Positions 7,305 to 15,559 are shown, counted from the first letter of the stretch. The stretch is 18,124 nt of DNA from Candidatus Acetothermia bacterium (GCA_028275195.1 JAPWVC010000013.1:1-18124), one strand, 5' to 3'. The notes: a model not told the origin generated them from the sequence alone. Made by a program: numbers and translations.

Positions 7305-9242
7305 TCAGTAGCCCATCTTCTTCCGGATCTCATCGACGATCGCCGGGTCCCTCAGAGTGGTCGTATCCCCCAGCTCTCGCCGCTCCGCCAGGTCCTTGAG
7401 GATCCGGCGCATGATCTTCCCCGAGCGGGTCTTCGGGAGGTCCGGGACGAAGATGATCTCATCGGGCTTAGCGATTGGGCCGATCACTTCGGCCACCTTA
7501 TTGCGTAACTCCTGGACGAGCGCGGGGCTCTCCTCATATCCCGGGGCGAGGATCACAAAGGCCGTGAGGGCCTGGCCCTTCAGCGGGTGGGACTTCCCCA
7601 CAGCCGCGGCCTCCACGACCGCCGGGTGCTCGACGAGCGCGCTCTCGACCTCCATCGTCGAGAGCCTATGGCCGGAGACATTGATCACATCGTCGATCCG
7701 GCCCACGATCCAGAAGTAGCCATCCTCGTCCTTTTTGGCCCCGTCGCCGGTGAAGTAGATCCCGGGGACCTGGTTCCAGTATTTCTCATACCTCGCGGGG
7801 TCGCCGTAGATTGTCCGGAGCATCGCCGGCCAGGGGCGAGTGATCACGAGGTAGCCCCCCTTTCCGGGCGGGACGGGGTTCCCGTCCTTATCGACCACCT
7901 CGGCCTCCACGCCGGGGAAGGGGAAGGTGGCCGAGCCAGGCTTGGTCCTGGTGAGCCCCGGGAGCGGCGAGATGAGGATCATCCCCGTCTCCGTCTGCCA
8001 CCATGTATCTACAATGGGGCAGCGCTCCTTCCCGATCACCCGGTGATACCACATCCAGGCCTCGGGGTTGATCGGCTCCCCGACCGAGCCCAGGAGCCTC
8101 AAGGAGGAGAGGTCGTGCTTGTTCGGCCACTCCTCCCCGTCGCGCATGAAGGAGCGGATGGCCGTCGGGGCGGTATAGAAGATGTTCACATTGTATTTCT
8201 CCACCAGCTCCCAGAAGCGGTCCGGCTGGGGGTAGTTGGGGACCGATTCGTAGATCAAGGAGGTGGCCCCGCAGGCAAGAGGGCCGTAGACGATATAGCT
8301 GTGGCCGGTGACCCAGCCGATGTCCGCGGTGCACCAGAAGGTATCCTCCTCCTTGATGTCGAAGATCCACTTCATCGTGGCATAGACCCCGACAAGATAC
8401 CCCCCGGTGGTGTGGACCACGCCCTTCGGCTTCCCCGTGGTCCCGGAGGTATAGAGGATATAGAGCATATCCTCGCTATCCATCTCCTCCGGCTCGCAGT
8501 ATTGTGGGACTACCTTCATCAGTTCATCCCACCAGAGGTCTCGGCCCTCTTTCATCGGGATGTCCCGGCCGATCCTCTTCACCACGATGACCTTCTCGAT
8601 CGAGGGAGAGGCGGCCGCGGCCTCATCGGCCCGCTCCTTGAGCTGTTCGACCTTCCCGCCGCGGTAGTAGCCGTCGGCGGTGATCAGCAATTTAGCCTTG
8701 GAGTCCTCGATCCTCTCTTGCAATGCCTTAGCGCTGAAGGCGGAGAAGACGACCGTATGGGGGGCCCCGATCCGGGCGCAGGCGAGCATCGCGATCGGTA
8801 GCTCCGGGATCATCGGGAGGTAGATCGCCACCCGGTCGCCCTTCTTGATCCCCAGGCCCTTCAGGACATTAGCGAACTTATTGACCTCGCGGTAGAGCTC
8901 GAAGTAGGTCAAGGTCCTGGTATCGCCCGGCTCGCCTTCCCAAATGATCGCGGCCTTGTTCTTCCTCGGCCCCTTGATGTGCCGGTCGAGGCAGTTGTAA
9001 GAGGCATTGATCTTCCCGCCGACGAACCACTTGGCATAGGGCGGATTCCACTCGAGGACCTTCCTCCAGGGCTTGAACCACTCCAGTTCCCGGGCGAAGC
9101 TCGCCCAGAAGCCCTCCGGGTCGCGCCTGGCCTCCTCATAGACCTTGGGGTCCTTTACATTTGCCCGCTGGACGAACTCCCGTGGAGGATCGAAGGTCCG
9201 CTCCTCCACCAGCAGGGCCTCGATCTCCTTCAGTTCCTCCAT
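7305..9242 (-). CDS. acs: Acetyl-CoA synthetase, AMP-forming
   Basis: This 645-residue enzyme converts acetate, ATP and CoA to acetyl-CoA, AMP and pyrophosphate. Adenylate-forming enzyme motifs are intact: the P-loop YTSGTTGKPKGVVH, the adenine-binding DTWWQTETG, the hinge region GRIDDVINVSGHRLST, and the catalytic Lys609 in RSGKIMRR. That lysine is also the usual acetylation target and falls at the same number as in enteric Acs. Length matches the family. The start ATG 9242 has AAAGGAG upstream and a TATAAT-bearing promoter about 76 nt away. It is the first gene of the minus-strand acetate/ACS block, and it is separate in function from the acs-named Wood-Ljungdahl subunits. Confidence 0.97.
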   Translation of the reverse strand: MEELKEIEALLVEERTFDPPREFVQRANVKDPKVYEEARRDPEGFWASFARELEWFKPWRKVLEWNPPYAKWFVGGKINASYNCLDRHIKGPRKNKAAIIWEGEPGDTRTLTYFELYREVNKFANVLKGLGIKKGDRVAIYLPMIPELPIAMLACARIGAPHTVVFSAFSAKALQERIEDSKAKLLITADGYYRGGKVEQLKERADEAAAASPSIEKVIVVKRIGRDIPMKEGRDLWWDELMKVVPQYCEPEEMDSEDMLYILYTSGTTGKPKGVVHTTGGYLVGVYATMKWIFDIKEEDTFWCTADIGWVTGHSYIVYGPLACGATSLIYESVPNYPQPDRFWELVEKYNVNIFYTAPTAIRSFMRDGEEWPNKHDLSSLRLLGSVGEPINPEAWMWYHRVIGKERCPIVDTWWQTETGMILISPLPGLTRTKPGSATFPFPGVEAEVVDKDGNPVPPGKGGYLVITRPWPAMLRTIYGDPARYEKYWNQVPGIYFTGDGAKKDEDGYFWIVGRIDDVINVSGHRLSTMEVESALVEHPAVVEAAAVGKSHPLKGQALTAFVILAPGYEESPALVQELRNKVAEVIGPIAKPDEIIFVPDLPKTRSGKIMRRILKDLAERRELGDTTTLRDPAIVDEIRKKMGY

Positions 9243-9317
9243 ATTCTTGAACTCCTTTCGCTGCTGAACTCTAGGCTCGGCTTTGCAACCGAAGTGGCCA
9301 CTGGCATCGGCCAGCGG

Positions 9318-9346
9318 ATTATACCCACGCCAGATCCCGGTTAAAA
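9318..9346 (-). promoter_or_regulatory. Putative promoter of acs-satP
   Basis: On the minus strand a perfect TATAAT (9318-9323) is preceded, with a 17-nt spacer, by TTTTAA (9341-9346), a weak -35 element matching three of six consensus bases. It lies within the 184-nt divergent region 9243-9426. A weak -35 box can mean an activator is needed, but no operator was recognised. Confidence 0.5.
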
Positions 9347-9396
9347 TGATCTGCGTCAGCTAAAGCCCCGGATTTCCCCAGGAGAGGGCTCCTAAG

Positions 9397-9402
9397 TATA
9401 TT
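9397..9402 (+). promoter_or_regulatory. Putative -10 element of the FabH-like gene
   Basis: TATATT sits 24 nt before the ATG at 9427. The matching -35 region is poor, so this is a weak call. Transcription from it would give a leader of under 20 nt that still includes the GGAGG ribosome site. Confidence 0.35.
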
Positions 9403-9426
9403 GGCATCACTGTGCGCGGAGGGAGA

Positions 9427-10407
9427 ATGCGCCGGGTCGGGCTCCTCGGGGTCGGCTCCTATCTCCCGGAGAGGGTGATGGCCAACTCCGAATGGGAGGG
9501 CTACTGCGGCGCGGAGGCGGAATGGATCGCCTCTCGGACCGGGATCAGGGAGCGGCGGATCGCCGCTCCGGAGGAGACGACCGTCGACCTGGCGGTCCGG
9601 GCCGCGGAAGATGCGCTAGCTAAGGGCGGGATCGCTCCTGAGGAGCTGACCGAGCTGATCGTGGCTACCGACACCCCGGAGGTCTTTGCACCCGATACGG
9701 CGGCGTTCGTCCAGCATCGGCTCGGCTTAAGGGAGATCCCGGCCTACGATCTGGCTGGGAGCGGCTGCGCCGGGTTCATCCTCGGGCTGGCCCTCGCGGC
9801 CTCGCGGGTCCGGGACGAGGGCGGGAAGGCCATGGTCATCGCGGTCGAGCTGATCAGCCGGATCATGGACTGGCGCGATCGGCGGGTCGCGCCCCTCTTC
9901 GGGGACGGCGCGGGTGCGGCGATCGTGGGGGAATCCGATCGCCTAGAGATCCTGGTGACCTACAATGCCACCGATGGGAGCGGGGCGGATGCCTTGGGAC
10001 TAGAGGTGGGCGGGACCCGCGTCCCGCCGACCCTGGAGCTGGTGGCCCGCGGGGAGCACAAGCATGTTATCTTGCAGGGGGAGCGGATCTTCCGCCAGGC
10101 CATCAAGAGGATGATCGAGGCGGGAGAGCTTGTCCTCCAGCGGGCGGGCTTAGGACCTTCCGAGGTCGCCCTCTTGATCCCCGGCCAAGCGAATATCCAT
10201 ATCATCGAGGCTGTAGCCCAGGGGCTGGGAATCCCGCTCGGGCGGGTGGCGGTCAACCTCGATCGGTATGGGGATACCGGCTCGGCGGCCTTCCCGATCG
10301 CCCTCGATGAGGCCCTTCGATCCGGGAGGATTAGGCCCGGGGATCATGTGCTCATGGTGGCCTTCGGGATGGGCTTCCACTGGGGCGGGGCCCTCATCCG
10401 CTGCTAG
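9427..10407 (+). CDS. FabH-family (3-oxoacyl-ACP synthase III-like) protein with altered catalytic triad
   Basis: This 326-residue thiolase-fold protein aligns along its length with beta-ketoacyl-ACP synthase III, which starts fatty acid synthesis from acetyl-CoA and malonyl-ACP. The nucleophile is present: Cys114 in AGSGCAGF. The glycine-rich FGDGAGAAIVG is also typical. The other two catalytic positions differ: the usual PHQAN is PGQAN (Gly253), and the usual YGNT is YGDT (Asp283). The protein may therefore be an acyltransferase, thioesterase-like or otherwise divergent paralogue and not the housekeeping FabH. An upstream in-frame GTG at 9412 is possible, but ATG 9427 with GGAGG just before it is preferred. 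It is the first gene downstream of the divergent region; cysS follows with its own promoter. Confidence 0.88.
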   Translation: MRRVGLLGVGSYLPERVMANSEWEGYCGAEAEWIASRTGIRERRIAAPEETTVDLAVRAAEDALAKGGIAPEELTELIVATDTPEVFAPDTAAFVQHRLGLREIPAYDLAGSGCAGFILGLALAASRVRDEGGKAMVIAVELISRIMDWRDRRVAPLFGDGAGAAIVGESDRLEILVTYNATDGSGADALGLEVGGTRVPPTLELVARGEHKHVILQGERIFRQAIKRMIEAGELVLQRAGLGPSEVALLIPGQANIHIIEAVAQGLGIPLGRVAVNLDRYGDTGSAAFPIALDEALRSGRIRPGDHVLMVAFGMGFHWGGALIRC

Positions 10408-10417
10408 CCCGGCCCGA

Positions 10418-10446
10418 TTGAGCCCCTCTCCCCAGGCGGGTATACT
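10418..10446 (+). promoter_or_regulatory. Sigma70-like promoter of cysS
   Basis: TTGAGC (10418-10423), a 17-nt spacer and TATACT (10441-10446) lie between the FabH-like stop and the cysS start. AAGGAG at 10463-10468 is 8 nt before the cysS ATG. Predicted leader length is about 24 nt, too short for a T-box or other riboswitch. Confidence 0.6.
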
Positions 10447-10476
10447 ACTGAAGGTGGACCACAAGGAGCGATCTTC

Positions 10477-11952
10477 ATGAGGCTCTACAATACCCTCACG
10501 CGGCGGGAGGAGGAGTTCGCCCCCGAAGGCAGGATCGTCAGGATGTATGCCTGCGGGCCGACGGTCCACGACCGGTTCACCATCGCCAATGCCCGGGCCT
10601 TCCTCACCTTCGATGTCCTCCGCCGGTACTTAGAATTCAAGGGCTACAAGGTCATCTACACCCAGAACATCACGGACATCGAGGACAAGATCATCAACCG
10701 GGCTCGGGAGCTGGGGGTCCCGCCACAGGAGCTGGCCGAGCAGAACATCCGGGCCTTCTTCGAGGACCGCGAGAAGCTGGGGATCGCCCCGCCCACTTAC
10801 CAGCCCCGGGCTACGGAGGTGATCCCCCAGATCATTGAGTTCATCTCGGACCTCCTCGAGCGGGGATATGCCTACATCGTGGACGGGGATGTCTACTATC
10901 GTGTCCGGCGGTTCTCAGGGTATGGGAAGCTCTCGGGGAAGGACCTGGAGGAGCTCGAGGCCGGTGCTCGCGTCGAGCCCGATCCGCGGAAGGAAGACCC
11001 CCTGGACTTCGCCCTCTGGAAGGCCTCAAAGCCAGGAGAGCCGGCCTGGGATTCGCCCTGGGGAAAGGGGAGGCCGGGGTGGCACATCGAGTGCTCGGTG
11101 ATGGCCCAATCTACCCTGGGGGAGACGATCGACATCCACGGGGGCGGGGCGGACTTGATCTTCCCCCACCATGAGAACGAGATCGCCCAGTCCGAGGCGA
11201 GGACCGGGAAGCCGCTCGCGCGGTTCTGGGTCCACAACGGCCTGGTGATGGTCGGCGGGGAGGAGATGCACAAGTCCCTGGGGAACTTCGAATACGCCAG
11301 GGACATCGTGGACCGCTATGGGAAGGAGGCGGTCCGCCTCTTCTTCCTCTCCAAGCATTACCGGAAGCCGGTCAACTTCTCCCACGAGGCGGTGGAGGAA
11401 GCCCAGGCGGCGGTCGAGCGGGTCTACAACCTCCTGGAGGAGATCGAGGCCTCCCTCAGCTCTGGCCCTGGGATTGAAACCGAGGCCGAGAGCCCCGACC
11501 CGGCCTTCTCGGCCTACCTTGACGGGGTCAAAGCGGAGTTCGAGCAGGAGATGGACTCGGACTTCAACACTGCCGGGGGGCTGGGAGTGATCTTCGAGCT
11601 GGTCCGGAGGACGAACGCCTTCCTCCAGGTGGCCGGGCCGGAAGACCAGCCACTACTACGGAGGGCAGGCGAGCTGATCCGGGAGCTGGGGAGGCCCCTC
11701 GGGCTCTTCCAAGAGGAGCCACGCGCGCGGAGGAGGGCCATAATCGCCGGCACAGCCGGGATCAGTGCTGGACTTGAAGAGGGGCTGATAAACCTCCTCG
11801 TCGAGGTCCGGAGCGAGCTCCGGGCGAAGGGCGAGTTTGCCCTGGCCGACCGGATCCGCGCGCGGCTGAACGAGCTGGGGATCGAGCTCCGGGACAAAGA
11901 TGGGGAAACCCGCTGGAGCCTCAAGCGCCTCCCCCAGGGCCAGGGGCAGTGA
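10477..11952 (+). CDS. cysS: Cysteinyl-tRNA synthetase
   Basis: This 491-residue class I aminoacyl-tRNA synthetase charges tRNA-Cys. Zinc-site residues typical of CysRS are visible: Cys26 in YACGPTV, the Cys of GWHIECS, and FPHHENEIAQSEA. The C-terminal helical anticodon-binding (DALR-like) region follows from about residue 330. The signature motifs are degenerate: the HIGN-type motif reads TIAN (FTIANAR), and KMSKS reads EMHKS, though the second Lys and LGN are kept. The rest of the catalytic domain is well conserved, so it is most likely functional. The last 32 bases overlap the 3' end of the convergent CARDB gene. Confidence 0.95.
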   Translation: MRLYNTLTRREEEFAPEGRIVRMYACGPTVHDRFTIANARAFLTFDVLRRYLEFKGYKVIYTQNITDIEDKIINRARELGVPPQELAEQNIRAFFEDREKLGIAPPTYQPRATEVIPQIIEFISDLLERGYAYIVDGDVYYRVRRFSGYGKLSGKDLEELEAGARVEPDPRKEDPLDFALWKASKPGEPAWDSPWGKGRPGWHIECSVMAQSTLGETIDIHGGGADLIFPHHENEIAQSEARTGKPLARFWVHNGLVMVGGEEMHKSLGNFEYARDIVDRYGKEAVRLFFLSKHYRKPVNFSHEAVEEAQAAVERVYNLLEEIEASLSSGPGIETEAESPDPAFSAYLDGVKAEFEQEMDSDFNTAGGLGVIFELVRRTNAFLQVAGPEDQPLLRRAGELIRELGRPLGLFQEEPRARRRAIIAGTAGISAGLEEGLINLLVEVRSELRAKGEFALADRIRARLNELGIELRDKDGETRWSLKRLPQGQGQ

Positions 11953-13231
11953 TAGTAAGCCGGCCGAGATCTCGCTCTTCCTCTGCATAGCCCCCTATGC
12001 CGCGATCGGCGAGGAGGCGGTAGAAATACTGCCCGGCCGGAAGGGCTCGCCCTTGGTTATCCTCTCCTCGCCATTGGAGGGCCTCATCGACCACGACCCT
12101 CCTCGCAACTAGCTTGCCCTCAGGGCTATAGACCTCGAAGGCCAGCCAGACCGCGCCGTAGACCCGGATCGAGAGGGGCTCCCCGGGACGATAGACCATT
12201 GGGAGTCGGCACGCCGCGTCACTGAAGATGATCCCGCGGTTCGCGGCCAGCCCCTCGATAGCCGTTCCGAGGGAGATGACCACCTCTCCGGCCTTCCCCA
12301 GGGCCGTCTGGAGTCGGGAGATCAGCTCCCCGAGGGCCTGCCCGGAGCTCGAGCCGGAGAGGCTCGCCCCGAGCGTCAGGGCTACCTCCACTGCTTCCTC
12401 GAGGTGCTGTGCAGCCAATGCGAGCGGCCCGAGCCGGACTCGTTCGAACTCGAGCCGGGAGAGCGCGATGAGCTCTGCCTCGATCTCGCGGAGTGCAGCT
12501 AGCCCAGCCTCGAGGTTCAGGCCCTGGAGGGCCGGGGCGAGCCTCCCGAGCGAGCTTGCCATTGCCAAGAAGAGCTCGCCGACCGCCCGACCGCCTCGGG
12601 CGATCGGCTCCCCTGCGAGCGGGCTAGGAAGGCCATCCGCAATCTGAAGGAGCTTGCTCCCCGCCCCGCTCAAGGTGAGCCTGGCCTCCTCCAGCCGCTT
12701 CAGCCCCTCCGCCAAGGCTGCGGCGAAGTCGGCTCCGATGGCGAAGCCCAGCCCTTCGCCGGTGAGGCGGAGACTCCTCCCGATGGTGAGCGTGATCTCA
12801 TCAGTGAGGGAGTAAATTGCGGCCCGGCGGCGGACAGTCAAGAGCACCTGGAGGGTATTGTTCCGCTCATTCGACTCCTGGACCGCGTCCGCAGGGTCGG
12901 CCTCAACCGTGACCCGGTGCTCACCTTCGATCGCTTCCCATTCGGCCTGGACCTCGACCGTCCTCCCCGCGCGGAGCTGCCGGACCCGCTGGCGGGCGAT
13001 GGCTAGGTCATCGACCTTAAATTGGACATGGAAGGCCTCGGAAGCATCTCCGTCACCCACATTGGCGATCGTCGCCACGATCTGGACCGCCTCCCCCGGC
13101 TCGGGCTCGGCCGGGGCAAGCCGGATCGCCCTGATCAATAAGTCCGGCTGGGCCTCACCCGTCGCATCCGTGCCCACGAGCAAGCCAAGGCCTAGGGCCA
13201 CAAAGGGCAAGAAGAGCCGGAACCTTCGCAT
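11921..13231 (-). CDS. Secreted CARDB-domain protein with helical middle and FlgD-like C-terminal domain
   Basis: This 436-residue exported protein of unknown function starts at ATG 13231, with GGGGAGG 9 nt upstream. It begins with a Sec signal peptide: basic MRRFR, hydrophobic LFLPFVALGLGLLVG, and cleavage probably near residue 24-28. Residues about 29-128 form a CARDB-type beta-sandwich (PDLLI...GEAVQIVATIANVGDGDA...ESNERNNT). Residues about 135-345 are alanine- and leucine-rich, predicted helical, without membrane segments. The last 90 residues, with YSPEGKLVARRVV and GRALPAGQYFYRL, resemble the FlgD-like Ig fold found at C-termini of extracellular proteins. A surface or periplasmic adhesion or scaffold role is possible but not shown. 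Confidence 0.85.
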   Translation of the reverse strand: MRRFRLFLPFVALGLGLLVGTDATGEAQPDLLIRAIRLAPAEPEPGEAVQIVATIANVGDGDASEAFHVQFKVDDLAIARQRVRQLRAGRTVEVQAEWEAIEGEHRVTVEADPADAVQESNERNNTLQVLLTVRRRAAIYSLTDEITLTIGRSLRLTGEGLGFAIGADFAAALAEGLKRLEEARLTLSGAGSKLLQIADGLPSPLAGEPIARGGRAVGELFLAMASSLGRLAPALQGLNLEAGLAALREIEAELIALSRLEFERVRLGPLALAAQHLEEAVEVALTLGASLSGSSSGQALGELISRLQTALGKAGEVVISLGTAIEGLAANRGIIFSDAACRLPMVYRPGEPLSIRVYGAVWLAFEVYSPEGKLVARRVVVDEALQWRGEDNQGRALPAGQYFYRLLADRGIGGYAEEERDLGRLTITAPGPGGGA

Positions 13232-13270
13232 CTTTGCTGACCTCCCCGAGCTGAAAGAGTTGGATGAGCC

Positions 13271-13299
13271 ATTATAGGCTTCGCTGCCGGGCCGATCAA
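13271..13299 (-). promoter_or_regulatory. Sigma70-like promoter of the CARDB-domain gene
   Basis: The minus strand has TTGATC (13294-13299), a 17-nt spacer and TATAAT (13271-13276). The two boxes and the spacing are identical to those before the CooF-like gene. It gives a leader of about 33 nt including the ribosome site. Confidence 0.7.
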
Positions 13300-13308
13300 G
13301 CAAGCGAG

Positions 13309-13337
13309 TTGAACCGCGGACCGGGCTCTGGCATCAT
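13309..13337 (+). promoter_or_regulatory. Putative promoter of leuC
   Basis: TTGAAC (13309-13314), 17 nt, then CATCAT (13332-13337; four of six matches to TATAAT). The start codon begins only 9 nt after the -10 box, so the transcript would be leaderless or nearly so. This agrees with the absence of a ribosome site before the start. Confidence 0.4.
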
Positions 13338-13346
13338 CTTGTGGAG

Positions 13347-14606
13347 ATGGGGAAGACGATCGCGGAGAAGATCCTGGCGGCGAAGGCGGGCGAGCGCGCG
13401 GTCCGGCCGGGCCAGATCGTGAACGCGAAGGTCGATGTGGCCATGTCTCACGAGAACGCCGCCTTGGTGAAGAAGCACTTCGAGGAGCTGGGCCTTCCGC
13501 GGGTCTGGGACCCCGAGAGGATCGTCCTCTTGTTCGATCACCGCGTCCCGGCGGAATCGGTGAAGACCGCTCAGGGGCAGCGGGAGGTCCGCCAGTTCGC
13601 CAAGGCCCAGGGGATCAAGCACTTCTACGACATGAGCGCCGGGATCTGCCACCAGGTCCTCCCGGAGAAGGGCCATGTCCGGCCCGGTGAGCTGATCGTC
13701 GGGACCGACTCGCATACCACGACCCACGGGGCCTTCGGGGCCTTCGCCACGGGGATCGGGGCCACGGAGATGGCCGCGGTCTGGGCCACGGGCGAGCTCT
13801 GGCTCCGCGTCCCCGAGACATTCAAGATCACCGTCACCGGCCGGTTCCCGAAGTGGGTGGGCGCAAAGGACCTCATCTTGCATATCATCGGCCAGCTCGG
13901 GGCCGACGGGGCGGACTACAAGGCCGTCGAGTTCTACGGCCCGACGATCGAGGGGATGACGGTCGCCTCGAGGATGGTCCTGGCGAACCTGGCGATGGAG
14001 ATGGGGGCGAAGGCCGCGCTCGTCCCGCCGGATAAGAAGACGCTCGAGTATGTCAAAGCCCGGACGGATAAGCCGTTCACACCGGTCTATGCCGACCCTG
14101 ACGCCGAGTATGAGAGGGAATTCGAGTTCGATGTCTCCGAGCTGGAGCCGCAGGTGGCTAAGCCCCATCAAGTGGACAATGTCGTCCCGATCTCCACGGT
14201 CGCCGGGCTCAAGGTCGATCAGGCGCTCTTGGGCTCCTGCACCAACGGTCGGCTCGAGGACCTGGAGGTCGCGGCCCGGATCTTGAAGGGGAAGCGAGTC
14301 CACCCCGAGCTCCGGCTCCTGGTGATCCCTGCCTCCTGGGAGGTCTACTTGGAGGCGATGAAGAAGGGCCTGCTCGAGACCTTCATCCAGGCCGGAGCGG
14401 TCATCGTCAATCCCGGCTGCGGGCCCTGCCTTGGGGCCCATCAAGGCTTATTAGCGCCGGGCGAGCGGTGCGTCTCCTCCACGAACCGGAACTTCCAGGG
14501 GAGGATGGGCTCCCCCGAGGCCGAGGTCTACCTCGCCTCCCCGGCGGTCGTGGCCGCCTCGGCCCTGGCGGGCGAGCTCGCTGACCCCAGGAGCCTCCGG
14601 CTCTGA
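13347..14606 (+). CDS. leuC: 3-Isopropylmalate dehydratase large subunit (LeuC/homoaconitase family)
   Basis: This 419-residue aconitase-superfamily large subunit interconverts 2- and 3-isopropylmalate in leucine synthesis, together with a LeuD small subunit. Three [4Fe-4S] ligands are present: Cys298 in GSCTNGR, and Cys358 and Cys361 in NPGCGPCLG. Other family signatures are VGTDSHTTTHGAFG and SSTNRNFQGRMG. The length matches the short, archaeal-type or homoaconitase-like LeuC group, so homoaconitate or a dimethylmalate-type substrate is possible. GTG 13341 is an alternative start two codons earlier. No leuD follows; a radical SAM gene begins 23 nt downstream. The small subunit must be encoded elsewhere. 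Confidence 0.9.
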   Translation: MGKTIAEKILAAKAGERAVRPGQIVNAKVDVAMSHENAALVKKHFEELGLPRVWDPERIVLLFDHRVPAESVKTAQGQREVRQFAKAQGIKHFYDMSAGICHQVLPEKGHVRPGELIVGTDSHTTTHGAFGAFATGIGATEMAAVWATGELWLRVPETFKITVTGRFPKWVGAKDLILHIIGQLGADGADYKAVEFYGPTIEGMTVASRMVLANLAMEMGAKAALVPPDKKTLEYVKARTDKPFTPVYADPDAEYEREFEFDVSELEPQVAKPHQVDNVVPISTVAGLKVDQALLGSCTNGRLEDLEVAARILKGKRVHPELRLLVIPASWEVYLEAMKKGLLETFIQAGAVIVNPGCGPCLGAHQGLLAPGERCVSSTNRNFQGRMGSPEAEVYLASPAVVAASALAGELADPRSLRL

Positions 14607-14629
14607 TCGGATCGCGAGGGATCGTGGAG

Positions 14630-15559
14630 ATGACCACGACTCGACCGAGCTACCTCAACCTGAGCCCGAAGGAGTTCGAGGGAAGGGTCGCCGAGCTCTA
14701 TAAGCTCCTCGAGAGCTGCACCCTCTGCGCCCGCCGGTGCAAGGTCGATCGGACCAGAGGCGAGAAGGGCTTCTGCCGCTCAGGGATGGAGCTATTGGTC
14801 TCATCTTTCTTCCCTCACTTCGGGGAGGAGGACCCCCTTCGAGGGAGCCACGGCTCGGGGACGGTCTTCCTCGCGAACTGCAACCTGAGGTGCATCTACT
14901 GCCAGAACTGGGAGCTGAGCCACCTCGGCCAGGGGGAGCCGATGACCCCGGAGGAGCTGGCCCGGGCGATGCTCCACCTCCAGCGGCTGGGATGCCACAA
15001 CATCAACTTCGTCACCCCCACGCACTTTGCCCCGCAATTGATCGAGGCGGTAAGGCTCGCGGCCCAGCAGGGATTGAGGCTCCCGATCGTCTGGAACTGC
15101 GGAGGATATGAGTCGGTCGAGGCCCTCAAGCTCCTCGAAGGGATCGTCGACATCTACATGCCGGACATCAAGTATGGCACCGAGCCCCCGGCCAGGAAGT
15201 ATTCCGCTGCCCCGGACTACTTCGAGGTCGCGAAGGCCGCGGTCCGGGAGATGCACCGCCAGGTAGGGGACCTAGTGATCGAGGGCGGCCTGGCCGTCCG
15301 CGGGCTGCTCATTCGCCATCTAGTCCTGCCCAACGGCCTTGCCGGCTCCAGGGAAGTCTTGGAATTTATCGCCCAGCTCTCCCGCGAGAGCTATGTTAAC
15401 ATCATGGACCAGTATCATCCTTGTTATAAGGCCTTCGACTACCCCGAGCTGGCCCGGCGGATCACTCCGGAGGAATATGAAGAGGTCATCAAGCTGGCCT
15501 GGGACCTCGGCCTCCGCCGCGGCTTCCCCGAGCGGCGATATATTTTCAGGCTCAGGTGA
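14630..15559 (+). CDS. PflX-like radical SAM protein (COG1313 type)
   Basis: This 309-residue radical SAM enzyme resembles pyruvate formate-lyase activating enzyme relatives of the PflX group. The SAM-cleaving cluster motif is CNLRCIYC (Cys84, Cys88, Cys91). An N-terminal cysteine group, CTLCARRC...GFC (about residues 29-48), could hold a second cluster and is typical of this group. The substrate is unknown. ATG 14630 is preferred because GAGGG lies 9 nt upstream; GTG 14624 is an alternative two codons earlier. It follows leuC by 23 nt and is probably co-transcribed. Its stop is 5 nt from the stop of the convergent acr3 remnant. Confidence 0.88.
   Translation: MTTTRPSYLNLSPKEFEGRVAELYKLLESCTLCARRCKVDRTRGEKGFCRSGMELLVSSFFPHFGEEDPLRGSHGSGTVFLANCNLRCIYCQNWELSHLGQGEPMTPEELARAMLHLQRLGCHNINFVTPTHFAPQLIEAVRLAAQQGLRLPIVWNCGGYESVEALKLLEGIVDIYMPDIKYGTEPPARKYSAAPDYFEVAKAAVREMHRQVGDLVIEGGLAVRGLLIRHLVLPNGLAGSREVLEFIAQLSRESYVNIMDQYHPCYKAFDYPELARRITPEEYEEVIKLAWDLGLRRGFPERRYIFRLR

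Noticed and set aside
7587..8801. 404-codon open frame on the plus strand
   Set aside because: It lies wholly inside acs on the opposite strand and has a composition-driven, Asp/Gly/Pro-rich sequence without domains. It is a high-GC shadow.
9412..9426. GTG start for the FabH-like gene
   Set aside because: It adds only VRGGR, encoded by the ribosome site itself. ATG 9427 matches the usual FabH N-terminus.
9243..9426. Riboswitch or small RNA in the divergent acs/FabH-like region
   Set aside because: Only promoter-like boxes were seen, with no recognised conserved RNA motif. The predicted leader on the plus strand is too short.
13232..13303. Longer start for the CARDB-domain protein
   Set aside because: It would place 24 residues before a clear signal peptide and run across the -10 box. 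ATG 13231 has its own ribosome site.
13296..14444. 382-codon open frame on the minus strand
   Set aside because: It is antisense to leuC, low in complexity and rich in Arg/Asp/Leu, with no recognisable family. It is a shadow.
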